A stretch of 64,000 nt of DNA from Pseudomonadota bacterium (GTDB lineage Bacteria; Pseudomonadota; Gammaproteobacteria; Steroidobacterales; Woeseiaceae), in contig JADFNS010000007.1 of the NCBI GenBank assembly GCA_022563255.1, forward strand, positions 1 to 64,000, read 5' to 3'. This document shows positions 54,324 to 63,767 of the stretch, piece by piece (the first letter of the stretch is position 1; each line of letters starts with the position of its first letter). A program made the translations under genes and the position numbers. The notes beneath the pieces are model-generated. The model made no database searches. It was given only the letters and a program-made list of their open reading frames with translations, and had not been told where the DNA came from.

Positions 54324-55055
54324 TCAAGTGCTCCACATTACTGAATCCAATATGTTTCGCCTGACGCGATCGAGTTGTTCCTCGCGACTTCCGACGATAG
54401 CAATACTGCCGCTGCCCACTGGAAGAATGACGCCCCGAATGTTGTCGCCCTCAAGCAGTTTGGCCTCAGCAATCGATTCTTCTGGCATCAACAAGATCGT
54501 TATGGGACCGAATTCTCCCTGGATAACAAGGTGCGGCACTTCGTTGCCGTTAATAACGCAATTCCGTGCGTAGGTGATAATCCCGGCGTCGTGATTCAAG
54601 ACCGCGATATCCGCCGGCACGGCCGACGCCAAATGACTGTTCGATACGCGCGTATTGCTGACCAGAAATGCCGTTGGTTCATGATCGACATGCGCCAGGA
54701 TCTGTTCCTCAAGCGTGCCATAGGTCACGCCGAATTCACTGAGCCGGACACCGATGGCCACCGCGAGCATCACGGAGGCCGCCAGCGCAAACCAGACCGG
54801 CTTCGAGAGGACACGACGGTCGGACAACGACGCCACGTTCTGCGTGTCGAGATCCGGTAACTGAGGCATCTGCAAAACAGGCACGGCGATTTCCAGTGCG
54901 CTTGCGATCTCGTCGTTCAGCGTCAGCATCTGTGTGCGATACGCCTGACACTCAGCACAGGCTTCCACATGCCCGGCCCCGCCCTCAAAGGTCGGGTCCA
55001 CGGTCAGCGCTTCAATGTATTCCTTGCAGTTCATCATCTCACTTGTCCGGCTCAT
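54324..55055 (-). CDS. DUF3379 membrane protein, zinc-type anti-sigma factor candidate
   Basis: A 243-residue protein. The N-terminus has Cys10, His29, Cys33 and Cys36 (MNCKEY, then HVEACAEC), a ZAS/zf-HC2-like zinc site typical of anti-sigma factors. One membrane helix is at about 85-105 (KPVWFALAASVMLAVAIGVRL). A C-terminal outer domain follows (TAFLVSNTRVSNSHLASAVPADIAVL, YARNCVINGNEVPHLVIQGEFGPITILLMP). This is the DUF3379 family. It overlaps the sigma gene by four bases (ATGA) and should hold the sigma inactive until a signal arrives. Confidence 0.86.
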   Translation of the reverse strand: MSRTSEMMNCKEYIEALTVDPTFEGGAGHVEACAECQAYRTQMLTLNDEIASALEIAVPVLQMPQLPDLDTQNVASLSDRRVLSKPVWFALAASVMLAVAIGVRLSEFGVTYGTLEEQILAHVDHEPTAFLVSNTRVSNSHLASAVPADIAVLNHDAGIITYARNCVINGNEVPHLVIQGEFGPITILLMPEESIAEAKLLEGDNIRGVILPVGSGSIAIVGSREEQLDRVRRNILDSVMWST

Positions 55056-55567
55056 GAGGCCATCTCATCAGCCACGTCTCGCTTAAGCTTGAGGCGAGCC
55101 CTGTGCAGACGCGTTAATACCGCTCCCTGCTTGAGCCCCATCATCTGTGCAATCTCGTTCGTGCTGTAGCCCATCAGGACTTGCAGAACCAACGGTTCGC
55201 GATAATCGTCGTCGAGCCGATAAATCGCTTCCCTGAGATCGTCAAGCTCCTCGTTTGGCGTCTCAGCCAGCAATGCAGACTGAGATGCCGTCAAATTATC
55301 AATGTCGACCGTCTCCAGCCGGCGTCGTTCAAAGTAGCGAGCGTTCTCCCGTCGCACGATCGTCAGCAACCACTGCTTGGCTGCCACGTCGTCGCGCAAC
55401 GCATCGAGGGACTTCCAGGCGCGCAGCAACGCCTCCTGAACGACGTCTTCGGCAATCGACTTGTCACGGCTCAACCATGCGGCATAACGGTACATGTCCA
55501 TATGGAAAACGGTGACAATCCTGTCAAATCTTCGCCGCCTGTCGCGCGCGGTTTTGCTACTGTTCAT
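55052..55567 (-). CDS. ECF sigma factor
   Basis: A 171-residue ECF sigma. Region 2: FHMDMYRYAAWLSRDKSIAEDVVQEALLRAWKSLDAL. Region 4: YREPLVLQVLMGYSTNEIAQMMGLKQGAVLTRLHRARLKL. Translation may start at an inner Met. It heads a three-gene minus-strand unit with the DUF3379 anti-sigma and the EGSCG peptide. In other bacteria, sigma/anti-sigma pairs of this kind control bufferin-type copper or oxidative stress peptides, so this pair likely controls the peptide gene. Confidence 0.9.
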   Translation of the reverse strand: MNSSKTARDRRRRFDRIVTVFHMDMYRYAAWLSRDKSIAEDVVQEALLRAWKSLDALRDDVAAKQWLLTIVRRENARYFERRRLETVDIDNLTASQSALLAETPNEELDDLREAIYRLDDDYREPLVLQVLMGYSTNEIAQMMGLKQGAVLTRLHRARLKLKRDVADEMAS

Positions 55568-55612
55568 ACGAGATGACCCGCTCCTGTTGATTTTTATTAC
55601 GCGAACCGCCCA

Positions 55613-55635
55613 AAACCACCTTTTAGAGGTGGTTT
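55613..55635. repeat. Perfect hairpin between the ECF sigma gene and hemB
   Basis: Nine-base arms AAACCACCT (55613-55621) and AGGTGGTTT (55627-55635) around TTTAG, in the 118-base divergent region. Neither side has a clean T-run. It may be an operator or part of a leader for either gene. The rest of the gap is AT-rich and surely holds both promoters, but I could not fix hexamers with confidence. Confidence 0.5.
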
Positions 55636-55679
55636 CCTTGGTAAAATATAGGGAAAATAAGCACTTACTATTATTTTGA

Positions 55680-56693
<1,014 letters not shown>

Positions 56694-56697
56694 GTAT

Positions 56698-57549
56698 TTG
56701 GCCAATCAAATAACAGGGGAAATCAAGGCCGTCGATCGTTACGGTGTCATGGGATATCCGATATCCCACAGTCGCTCTCCTATCATTCACCGCCTGTTCG
56801 CATTGCAAACCGGACAGGATATTCAGTATGAACTTCTGCAAGTCTCGCCGGAAAAACTGGAAACGGCGGTGCGACAATTTCAGCGCACAGGGGGCCGGGG
56901 CCTTAACATCACGGTGCCACACAAAGCGGAAGTAACACGGCTCGTGGATCAGTTGAGTGAGCGGGCCGCGACCGCAGGCGCCGTGAACACGCTCGCATTC
57001 AAGGGCGGCGAGGTCATGGGCGACAACACCGACGGTATCGGGTTGCTGCGCGACCTTGCGGTCAATCTCGGCGTATCGATCGAAAAAGCGAACATTCTGA
57101 TTTTGGGAGCGGGCGGCGCAACACGCGGCATCATCGGGCCGTTGCTGGAAATGCAACCAACACGTATTCAAATTGCAAATCGAACGCTAGGGAAAGCGAA
57201 AGCGCTGGCCGATCACTTTTCAAGATCAGGCCCGGTTTCTGCTTGCCGCTTTAATGAAGTCGCAACCGGCAAGACCTACGACCTGATCATCAATGCCACG
57301 TCGGCGGGACTGAGGGGCGAAACTCCTCCATACCCACAGGCCGCCATTTCGGAAAATACATTTTGCTACGACCTGTCCTACGGGATACAGCCAACGCCTT
57401 TCAGCGTCTGGGCGCGCGAAGCCGGCGCCAGAAAATCCGTCATGGGCTGGGGGATGCTCGTGGAACAAGCTGCAGAGTCGTTCAAAATCTGGCGGGGCGT
57501 GCGACCCGACACCGCGCCTGTACTCAAGCAGATGATCATCGCAGCCTGA
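56698..57549 (+). CDS. aroE: Shikimate dehydrogenase
   Basis: A 283-residue NADP enzyme reducing 3-dehydroshikimate to shikimate in aromatic amino acid synthesis. Motifs: VMGYPISHSRSPIIHRLF, GLNITVPHKAEV with the catalytic Lys, AVNTLAF, GDNTDGIGLLRDL, ILGAGGATRGIIGPLLE, and IANRTLGKAKALAD for NADP. The start is probably TTG at 56698, with GGAGTAAG upstream; an in-frame ATG at 56659 would lie inside hemB. Confidence 0.94.
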   Translation: MANQITGEIKAVDRYGVMGYPISHSRSPIIHRLFALQTGQDIQYELLQVSPEKLETAVRQFQRTGGRGLNITVPHKAEVTRLVDQLSERAATAGAVNTLAFKGGEVMGDNTDGIGLLRDLAVNLGVSIEKANILILGAGGATRGIIGPLLEMQPTRIQIANRTLGKAKALADHFSRSGPVSACRFNEVATGKTYDLIINATSAGLRGETPPYPQAAISENTFCYDLSYGIQPTPFSVWAREAGARKSVMGWGMLVEQAAESFKIWRGVRPDTAPVLKQMIIAA

Positions 57550-57558
57550 CAGGCTGAG

Positions 57559-58917
57559 CTAACGCATCGTTACCAGTTCTTCTGCGCTCGTCGGATGAAT
57601 CGCGAGCGTATCGTCAAAATCTTTCTTCGTAGCGCCCATGCGTATCGCCACGGCGAATCCCTGCAACATTTCGTCAGCCCCCTCGCCGATAATGTGGCAA
57701 CCGACAATGTGCTCGTCCACGCCCGCCGTTATGAGCTTCATAACGGAACGATGTTTCTCCTCACCCAGCGCGTAGTACATGCCAGTGAACCCGGATGTGT
57801 AGATCTTTATGTCATCGCCATATTCGGTGCGCGCCTCGTCTTCTGTCATGCCGATCGTGGCAATGGTCGGATGGCTGAAGATCACGGTCGGAATCATCTT
57901 GTAGTCGAGATGACGCCCTGCCATCGAGCCGTACAGGCGATCAGCCAGGCGGCGGCCTGCCGCGATGGCGACTGGCGTTAAGGGGGCGCGCCCCGTGATA
58001 TCTCCCAGCGCGAAGATGTTTTCCACGTTCGTCCGCTGCAAGTCATCGGTATGGATAAAACCTTCACTGTTCACTTGAACGCCGGTTTTGTCCAGGTCCA
58101 GCAATGCCGTATTCGGCTCACGTCCGATGGCCCACAGGATCGAATCCACGGGCCCGAATTCACGGCCATCCTTCGCTGTAAGCACCAGCCCGTCGTCGAT
58201 CTTGCGAACCGACTCCGGGATCACGCCCGTATCAAATGCGATGCCGCTTGCGCGCATTGCGCTCATGAGTTCCGTTCTCAGCATTTCGTCGAAGCTGCGC
58301 AGTATGCCGTCTTTGCGGACGATTATTCCCGTTTCGCTCCCAAGCCCGTTGAAAATGCCTGCGAGTTCAACCGCGACGTAACCGCTGCCAGCGATTAACA
58401 CGCGCGCGGGCCGCTCTTCCAGCGCAAAGAAACCGTCTGATGTGATCCCCAGTTCGGCGCCCGGGATGTCGGGAACCATCGGTCTGCCACCGGTCGCGAT
58501 AACGATTCGTTCTGCCCGATATTCCTTGCCGTCGACGGCAACCGTGTTGGCGTCCACGAACCGTGCAGTACCACGAATATAGGTAACGCCACGCTTCTCG
58601 AGATTGCTGTTGTAAATGCCGTTTAAACGCACAATGTAGGCGTCACGCCTTTTTTTCAGCGCACCCCAGTCATGGCCATTGACGGCAATATCGTAGCCAT
58701 AGTCAGGCGCATGACGCAGTTGATGTGCATGGTGGGCCGCATACCACATGACTTTTTTCGGCACGCAGCCAACATTGACGCAGGTGCCACCTAGCGGCCC
58801 GTACTCGACAACGGCCGCCTTTGCTCCGTACTCGGCCGCCCGCTGTGCATGTGCGAGCCCGCCGCTGCCTCCGCCTACGACCAGCAGATCAAAAACTTCC
58901 GTCACTACTTTCTCCAT
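57559..58917 (-). CDS. gor: Glutathione-disulfide reductase
   Basis: A 452-residue flavoenzyme that keeps glutathione reduced with NADPH. FAD binding is DLLVVGGGSGGLAHAQRAAEYG, the redox-active disulfide is GGTCVNVGCVPKKVMWYAAHHAH, the NADPH domain has VLIAGSGYVAVELAGIFNGLG, and the C-terminal catalytic His is in LAIHPTSAEELVTMR. It runs divergent from prlC across 80 bases and convergent with aroE. It could draw its NADPH from pntAB elsewhere in this window. Confidence 0.95.
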   Translation of the reverse strand: MEKVVTEVFDLLVVGGGSGGLAHAQRAAEYGAKAAVVEYGPLGGTCVNVGCVPKKVMWYAAHHAHQLRHAPDYGYDIAVNGHDWGALKKRRDAYIVRLNGIYNSNLEKRGVTYIRGTARFVDANTVAVDGKEYRAERIVIATGGRPMVPDIPGAELGITSDGFFALEERPARVLIAGSGYVAVELAGIFNGLGSETGIIVRKDGILRSFDEMLRTELMSAMRASGIAFDTGVIPESVRKIDDGLVLTAKDGREFGPVDSILWAIGREPNTALLDLDKTGVQVNSEGFIHTDDLQRTNVENIFALGDITGRAPLTPVAIAAGRRLADRLYGSMAGRHLDYKMIPTVIFSHPTIATIGMTEDEARTEYGDDIKIYTSGFTGMYYALGEEKHRSVMKLITAGVDEHIVGCHIIGEGADEMLQGFAVAIRMGATKKDFDDTLAIHPTSAEELVTMR

Positions 58918-58997
58918 GTTCTGGCGCCTTAATCTCCAATCTGCGCCTGTGGCGCTGTGTTAATATGCGGCGGCTACAGAGGATATCAACCCGCTAC

Positions 58998-61019
58998 ATG
59001 ACAAACCCCTTGCTCGACACTTCATCGCTGCCGCGTTTCGGCGATATCAAACCGGAACACGTATTGCCGGCGATCGAGCAGCTGATATCCGATCATCGCA
59101 AACAACTCCACGCATTACTGGACGAAATCGGCGAACCGGATTTCGATTCTCTCGTCGTGCCGGTCGAACTGATGGAACATGAGCTGGGGCGAGTCTGGTC
59201 ACCCGTTAACCACCTGCAAAGCGTACTTGGATCGCGCGATTGGCGTGAAGCATACAAGCACGCCCTGCCTCTATTGACCGAGCACGGCACCGAAATATCA
59301 CAAAATTTGCGTCTGCAGCGAGCCTATTCCTCGGTCGAGAAATCACTACCGGCCGATGCGAGCGAATCGCAGCACAGCGCAGTCAGTCACGCGTTGCGCG
59401 ATTTTCGCCTGGCCGGAGTGGCCCTGGAAGAAGCAGACAAGAACCGCTTCAAGGAAATTATGCAAAAACTCGCTGCGATCCAGGCCGATTTCGAGCACAA
59501 GGTGCAGGATGCATCCGACGCCTGGTCGATGCATATTCTCGACGCCAGCGACCTGCTCGGGGTACCGCAACGGACGCTGGATCGCGCTGCGGAAGATGCC
59601 GCCAGTGAAGATCTCGAGGGCTGGTTGCTGTCTCTTAATTATCCCACTTACGACGCAATCATGAAGCACGCGCACGGGCGCCAGCTGCGGGAAAAAATGT
59701 ACCGCGCATGGACTACGCGCGGCTCCGATCTGGGCGACAACCCCGAGTGGGATAACAGCAAGAACATCGACCAAATCCTCGCGCTGCGACACGAAGCAGC
59801 CAATCTCGTCGGCTTTGACACCTATGCCGATTACTCGCTGGCAACGAAGATGGCGGGTTCGACTGACGAAGTGATCGCATTTTTGAAAGAGCTCGCCGAT
59901 CGCTCACGAAGCGCTGCAAAGCGGGAGCTATCGGACCTGGAGAACCTTGCCGGCATGCGCCTTGAGCCGTGGGACGTCGCTTTCTGGCTCGAGAAATACA
60001 AACAGGCCAAGTACTCGGTGTCCAACGAGGAGCTGCGACAATACTTCCCCGCGAACGCCGTGATCGATGGTTTGTTCTCCCTGGCGACGCGGCTTTACGG
60101 CGTCGAACTACTCGAGCAAGACGATATCGCGGTTTGGCACGACGACGCACGTTACTTTTCACTCAAGAATGCGGACGGCGCTGTGATCGGCGGTTTTTAC
60201 ACGGATATCTATGCTCGCAACGGCAAGCGCAATGGCGCCTGGATTGACGAGTGCATCAGCCGGCAGGATTTGCACGGACACACCGAATTGCCCGTCGGTT
60301 ACCTTGTCTGCAATTTTCCGGCGCCTGACGACGCCGGCCTGTCCCTCCTGACCCACGACGATGTCGTAACATTGTTCCACGAGTTCGGTCACATGCTGCA
60401 TCACCTGTTGACACGTATCGACCTGCCCAGTATTGCGGGTATCAATGGCGTGCCATGGGACGCTGTGGAACTGCCGAGCCAGTTCATGGAAAACTTCGCC
60501 TGGAGTTACGAGGTCCTCGAACGATGCTCAGCGCATCCTGACACCGGTGAACCCTTGCCGCGCACATTGTTCGACAAGCTGGACAAGAGTCGCCATGCTG
60601 GCGCGGGACTTGCGATGTTGCGTCAGCTGGAACTTGGTCTGTTCGATTTTCGACTGCACTCAGAATACCAGCCGGACCAGCCTGCGCGTCCCCTTGAGGT
60701 ACTTGCTGCGGTACGTGACGAAGTCTGCCTGCTGAAACATCCTGATTACAATCGGCTGCCACACGCTTTCTCGCACATTTTTGCGGGCGGTTATGCCGCC
60801 GGATATTACAGTTATAAATGGGCCGAAGTGCTGGCGGCAGACGCATTCGCAGCCTTCGAAGAGACCGGTATTTTTGATCCCGAAACCGCGCAGAGATTTC
60901 GCAGCGAGATTCTTGAAGTCGGCGGCAGCCGGGATATCATGCAGGCCTACATCGCATTTCGCGGCCGCAAGCCAACCATAGATGCTCTGTTACAGCGCAA
61001 CGGAATTCCGACCAAGTGA
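58998..61019 (+). CDS. prlC: Oligopeptidase A (M3 metallopeptidase)
   Basis: A 673-residue zinc peptidase starting at the ATG at 58998 (MTNPLLDTSSLPRFGDIKPEHV). The active site is VTLFHEFGHMLHHLL with the zinc-binding HExxH variant HEFGH, then the third ligand in NGVPWDAVELPSQFMENFAW. It degrades signal peptides and small peptides in the cytosol. The N-terminal helical half (1-200) is typical. The larger ORF upstream overlaps the gor promoter and start and is not coding. Its stop overlaps the xthA start. Confidence 0.94.
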   Translation: MTNPLLDTSSLPRFGDIKPEHVLPAIEQLISDHRKQLHALLDEIGEPDFDSLVVPVELMEHELGRVWSPVNHLQSVLGSRDWREAYKHALPLLTEHGTEISQNLRLQRAYSSVEKSLPADASESQHSAVSHALRDFRLAGVALEEADKNRFKEIMQKLAAIQADFEHKVQDASDAWSMHILDASDLLGVPQRTLDRAAEDAASEDLEGWLLSLNYPTYDAIMKHAHGRQLREKMYRAWTTRGSDLGDNPEWDNSKNIDQILALRHEAANLVGFDTYADYSLATKMAGSTDEVIAFLKELADRSRSAAKRELSDLENLAGMRLEPWDVAFWLEKYKQAKYSVSNEELRQYFPANAVIDGLFSLATRLYGVELLEQDDIAVWHDDARYFSLKNADGAVIGGFYTDIYARNGKRNGAWIDECISRQDLHGHTELPVGYLVCNFPAPDDAGLSLLTHDDVVTLFHEFGHMLHHLLTRIDLPSIAGINGVPWDAVELPSQFMENFAWSYEVLERCSAHPDTGEPLPRTLFDKLDKSRHAGAGLAMLRQLELGLFDFRLHSEYQPDQPARPLEVLAAVRDEVCLLKHPDYNRLPHAFSHIFAGGYAAGYYSYKWAEVLAADAFAAFEETGIFDPETAQRFRSEILEVGGSRDIMQAYIAFRGRKPTIDALLQRNGIPTK

Positions 61020-61783
61020 AGATAGCCACATGGAACGTCAATTCGATGAACGTGCGCCAGCCGCATGTCATCGAGTGGCTGCAGGCGCATGAACCCGATG
61101 TGCTGGTGTTGCAGGAGATCAAACAGCTTACGGAGAAGTTTCCGGTCGAAGAATTGCAGGCACTCGGCTACCACTCATTTGCCAGTGGCCAGAAAACCTA
61201 TAACGGCGTTGCTGTCATCAGTAAATCACCGGCGACTGATCCGATTACCGACTTCCCGGATCTCGAGGATCCGCAACGACGCCTATTGGCGGTCACGGTC
61301 GGCGACGTCCGGGTAATCAATCTATACATTCCCAACGGTTCCGAGGTTGGTTCGGAAAAATACGCGTACAAGCTTGACTGGCTGGCGGTACTGCACCGCT
61401 TTCTGGCAACCGAAATTCAACAACAGGAAAAACTCGTGGTCCTCGGAGATTTCAATATCGCGCCAGCCGACGAGGATGTACACGACCCTGAGAAATGGGG
61501 GGAGGCCATTCTTTGCAGTCCGGCCGAACGCAAGGCGCTCGCCGGGTTGGTCGATCTGGGCCTGACGGACGTCTTTCGGAAGTTCAAGCATCCCGAAAAA
61601 ACGTTCAGCTGGTGGGACTATCGAGCTGCCGGCTTCCGCCGTAACGCGGGCTTGCGCATCGATCTTGTTCTCACTAACGAAGCGATGACCAACTGTTGCA
61701 CGGCTTGCTATGTGGACAAGGAACCCCGGATGTGGGAACGGCCCTCGGATCACGCGCCGGTTGTCGCTGAATTCGGTTTTTGA
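61016..61783 (+). CDS. xthA: Exodeoxyribonuclease III
   Basis: A 255-residue AP endonuclease/3'-5' exonuclease of the Xth type. Motifs: IATWNVNSMNVRQPHVIEWL, DVLVLQEIKQ with the metal Glu, RLLAVTVGDVRVINLYIPNG, LVVLGDFNIAPADEDVHDP, TFSWWDYRAAGFRRNAGLRIDLVL and RPSDHAPVVAEF with the catalytic Asp-His. The start is GTG, overlapping the prlC stop by four bases. A base-excision repair role fits with tag and xni in the same window. Confidence 0.95.
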   Translation: MKIATWNVNSMNVRQPHVIEWLQAHEPDVLVLQEIKQLTEKFPVEELQALGYHSFASGQKTYNGVAVISKSPATDPITDFPDLEDPQRRLLAVTVGDVRVINLYIPNGSEVGSEKYAYKLDWLAVLHRFLATEIQQQEKLVVLGDFNIAPADEDVHDPEKWGEAILCSPAERKALAGLVDLGLTDVFRKFKHPEKTFSWWDYRAAGFRRNAGLRIDLVLTNEAMTNCCTACYVDKEPRMWERPSDHAPVVAEFGF

Positions 61784-61809
61784 TGTGACATATTCCCGGG
61801 ATTCCCGCT

Positions 61810-62898
61810 GTGAGCCATGAACCCGCCATGTATCATGACAAACAAAAAAAATGGGAAACAATGTCTCAGGATCGGCGTAACGATTACGACGTAACGAACA
61901 CCGTGCAGGTCAGTAACCCTGTCGCGGTTCGCGACGCTGTGCAAAACCTTTTTGCCAAGACATTTCCGAGTATGTCGTACGACAAATTGTGGCTCGCATT
62001 TTACGATTTCGAACGATTGTTCGAGGGTCGGTATCCCGGTTACATGGGCTGCGATACGACTTACCATGACATGCAGCACACCCTCGATATGACGTTGGCG
62101 CTCGCACGGCTCGTTGTCGGCTACGAGCGCAGCGCCGAGCCGCCTGACCGCCTTGGCGCAAACCGCGCACAAATGGCGGTTCTGACGTCGCTTTTTCACG
62201 ACTCAGGATATATTCGCCACGAAGTGCGCGACAAGGGTTTCTCGAACGGCGCGGAATTCACGCTCTACCACGTCTCGCGCAGCGCCGACTTCCTGCGCCG
62301 GTATCTGCCGGAACTTGGGCTGGCCAAAGACGCCGCCGTCAGCAGTGTGATCGTACATTTCACAGGCTACGAACTCGATCTCGACGAAATCGAACTCGAC
62401 GATCCACGCGACATTATTTGCGGTCACCTGATAGGCACCGCAGACCTTATTGCACAGATGGCCGATCGCTGCTATCTGGAGAAGTGTCGCGATCGTCTTT
62501 ACAAGGAGTTCGTTGTCGGCGGCGTGGCGGTTGAGAACGCGACACCCGGCGAATACATGGTGCGATACAAGTCCGGCGAGGATCTCTTGAGAAAGACCCC
62601 GTCTTTTTATCAGCAAGTCACGCGCGAACGCCTGAACTCCAAGTTCAATCGCGTTTACCGTTACGCCGAAGTTTTATACGGCGGGCAGAATCCGTACATC
62701 AATGCGATACGCAGCAACATTGCGCATCTCGTTCGCGTGCTGGAATCCGATGACTGGTCGCTCTTGCGACGTGAACCCGCCTATTTTCTCGGCATTGCAA
62801 ATGCCGTGCAGAACCTGGAAAAACTCGTCGCCACACAACTCGCCTCATTGACTGGCACCAGGACCAAGGTCGAAAATCCGTTACTCATGCCGGTCTGA
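61810..62898 (+). CDS. HD-domain protein resembling class I cyclic-nucleotide phosphodiesterases
   Basis: Up to 362 residues; the start may be GTG 61810, ATG 61828 or ATG 61861, the last with GGGAAACA nearby. Metal-binding residues follow the HD/PDEase pattern: DTTYHDMQHTLDMTLALARL (His86, His90), SLFHDSGYIRHEVRD (His130, Asp131, His137), YHVSRSADFLRRYLPELG and GTADLIAQMADRCYLEK with a further Asp. Residues YHDxxHTxD resemble the PDEase signature YHNxxHAxDV. I do not know a characterised member. It could hydrolyse a nucleotide second messenger. It follows xthA by 26 bases. Confidence 0.78.
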   Translation: MSHEPAMYHDKQKKWETMSQDRRNDYDVTNTVQVSNPVAVRDAVQNLFAKTFPSMSYDKLWLAFYDFERLFEGRYPGYMGCDTTYHDMQHTLDMTLALARLVVGYERSAEPPDRLGANRAQMAVLTSLFHDSGYIRHEVRDKGFSNGAEFTLYHVSRSADFLRRYLPELGLAKDAAVSSVIVHFTGYELDLDEIELDDPRDIICGHLIGTADLIAQMADRCYLEKCRDRLYKEFVVGGVAVENATPGEYMVRYKSGEDLLRKTPSFYQQVTRERLNSKFNRVYRYAEVLYGGQNPYINAIRSNIAHLVRVLESDDWSLLRREPAYFLGIANAVQNLEKLVATQLASLTGTRTKVENPLLMPV

Positions 62899-62900
62899 AG

Positions 62901-63434
62901 TCACCGTTCACGCCATAGTCTAAGTGCATAGTACTGCGACCTGGTCAGACGACGGCTCGCCAGAAACGCCGCAAACGCCGCTCCGTATATCGCATAAAAC
63001 GCGTCCGCTGCTGTCAGCACCTCATCGAAATACACCGGCCAGGTCATGCTTGTGACCGCTTGCAGAATCTGTACCGTGCCTGTGCCAAAAGACTCCGCAG
63101 TATAAGAGGCTGACACCACGACATTCGCCAGCAACGACCCGACGAGAGTGAACACCGCCGCGATGAGCGGAAATCGCCAGTCGACGCCCTTACCGGCTTG
63201 CCTGACGGCAACGCCAATCAGAAACCCGAGCAGAACCGTCAACCACGGAAACACCCGATCCAAAAGCAACGACAATGCAGCCCAAAAAACGCTGAACACG
63301 ATAATCGTAATCAAGCCGGCGACCATCGCGCTGCGCACTGATTGAAATTCGACCAATCGCTCGCCGTCCGCAGCCGTCGAATCCAGGGGCGCACCGGATC
63401 CGTGTTTTTTTCTGAGGCGAAACGGGCTACTCAT
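62901..63434 (-). CDS. Hypothetical membrane protein (about four helices)
   Basis: A 177-residue protein. A polar N-terminus (1-32) is followed by hydrophobic segments at about 35-57 (SAMVAGLITIIVFSVFWAALSLL), 62-78 (FPWLTVLLGFLIGVAVR), 86-108 (FPLIAAVFTLVGSLLANVVVSAS) and 140-157 (ADAFYAIYGAAFAAFLAS). The first and last bases touch neighbours: it starts inside the end of the zinc-ribbon gene (8-base overlap), so the two are one unit. I do not recognise the family. Confidence 0.8.
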   Translation of the reverse strand: MSSPFRLRKKHGSGAPLDSTAADGERLVEFQSVRSAMVAGLITIIVFSVFWAALSLLLDRVFPWLTVLLGFLIGVAVRQAGKGVDWRFPLIAAVFTLVGSLLANVVVSASYTAESFGTGTVQILQAVTSMTWPVYFDEVLTAADAFYAIYGAAFAAFLASRRLTRSQYYALRLWRER

Positions 63435-63756
63435 CTTGCGAAAACCAGGTTAACCGGCCGCAGTTTTCACACGAAAGAACCGTCGCGCTGGAGTCCAGCC
63501 AGTCGATTCTAAGTAGCGATAAAAGCCAGGTGTTCAGAAGTATGGTCTGAGCCTTGAAGCTCGTGCTACCACAATGTGAACAAACGACTCTCTTTCCGGC
63601 AACTTCGAAGCTTCCGTCAGCCGACTCGGTGATCGGCGGGCTGTGTATCGGCGTCCGTGATACCGCCCTGAAAACAACGATTCCGAGTGCCAGAAAAACA
63701 AGAATAAGCGCCATTCCGAACAGCGTTGCGAGAAAAACAGAAGAGCTTAATTCCAT
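63427..63756 (-). CDS. Small membrane protein with a zinc ribbon
   Basis: A 109-residue protein. One membrane helix at about 7-30 (VFLATLFGMALILVFLALGIVVF) is followed by a zinc-ribbon-like domain with two CxxC pairs, VVCSHCGS (about 58-61) and LSCENCGRLTWF (about 94-97). The ribbon could bind zinc or another protein at the inner face of the membrane. It overlaps the start of the four-helix protein gene by 8 bases. No function can be assigned. Confidence 0.8.
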   Translation of the reverse strand: MELSSSVFLATLFGMALILVFLALGIVVFRAVSRTPIHSPPITESADGSFEVAGKRVVCSHCGSTSFKAQTILLNTWLLSLLRIDWLDSSATVLSCENCGRLTWFSQDE

Positions 63757-63767
63757 CTAACTGATCA

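Noticed and set aside
58821-58997. prlC ORF extended upstream
   Set aside because: The extension overlaps the start of gor on the opposite strand and shows no family similarity; MTNPLLDTSSLPRF is the normal start.
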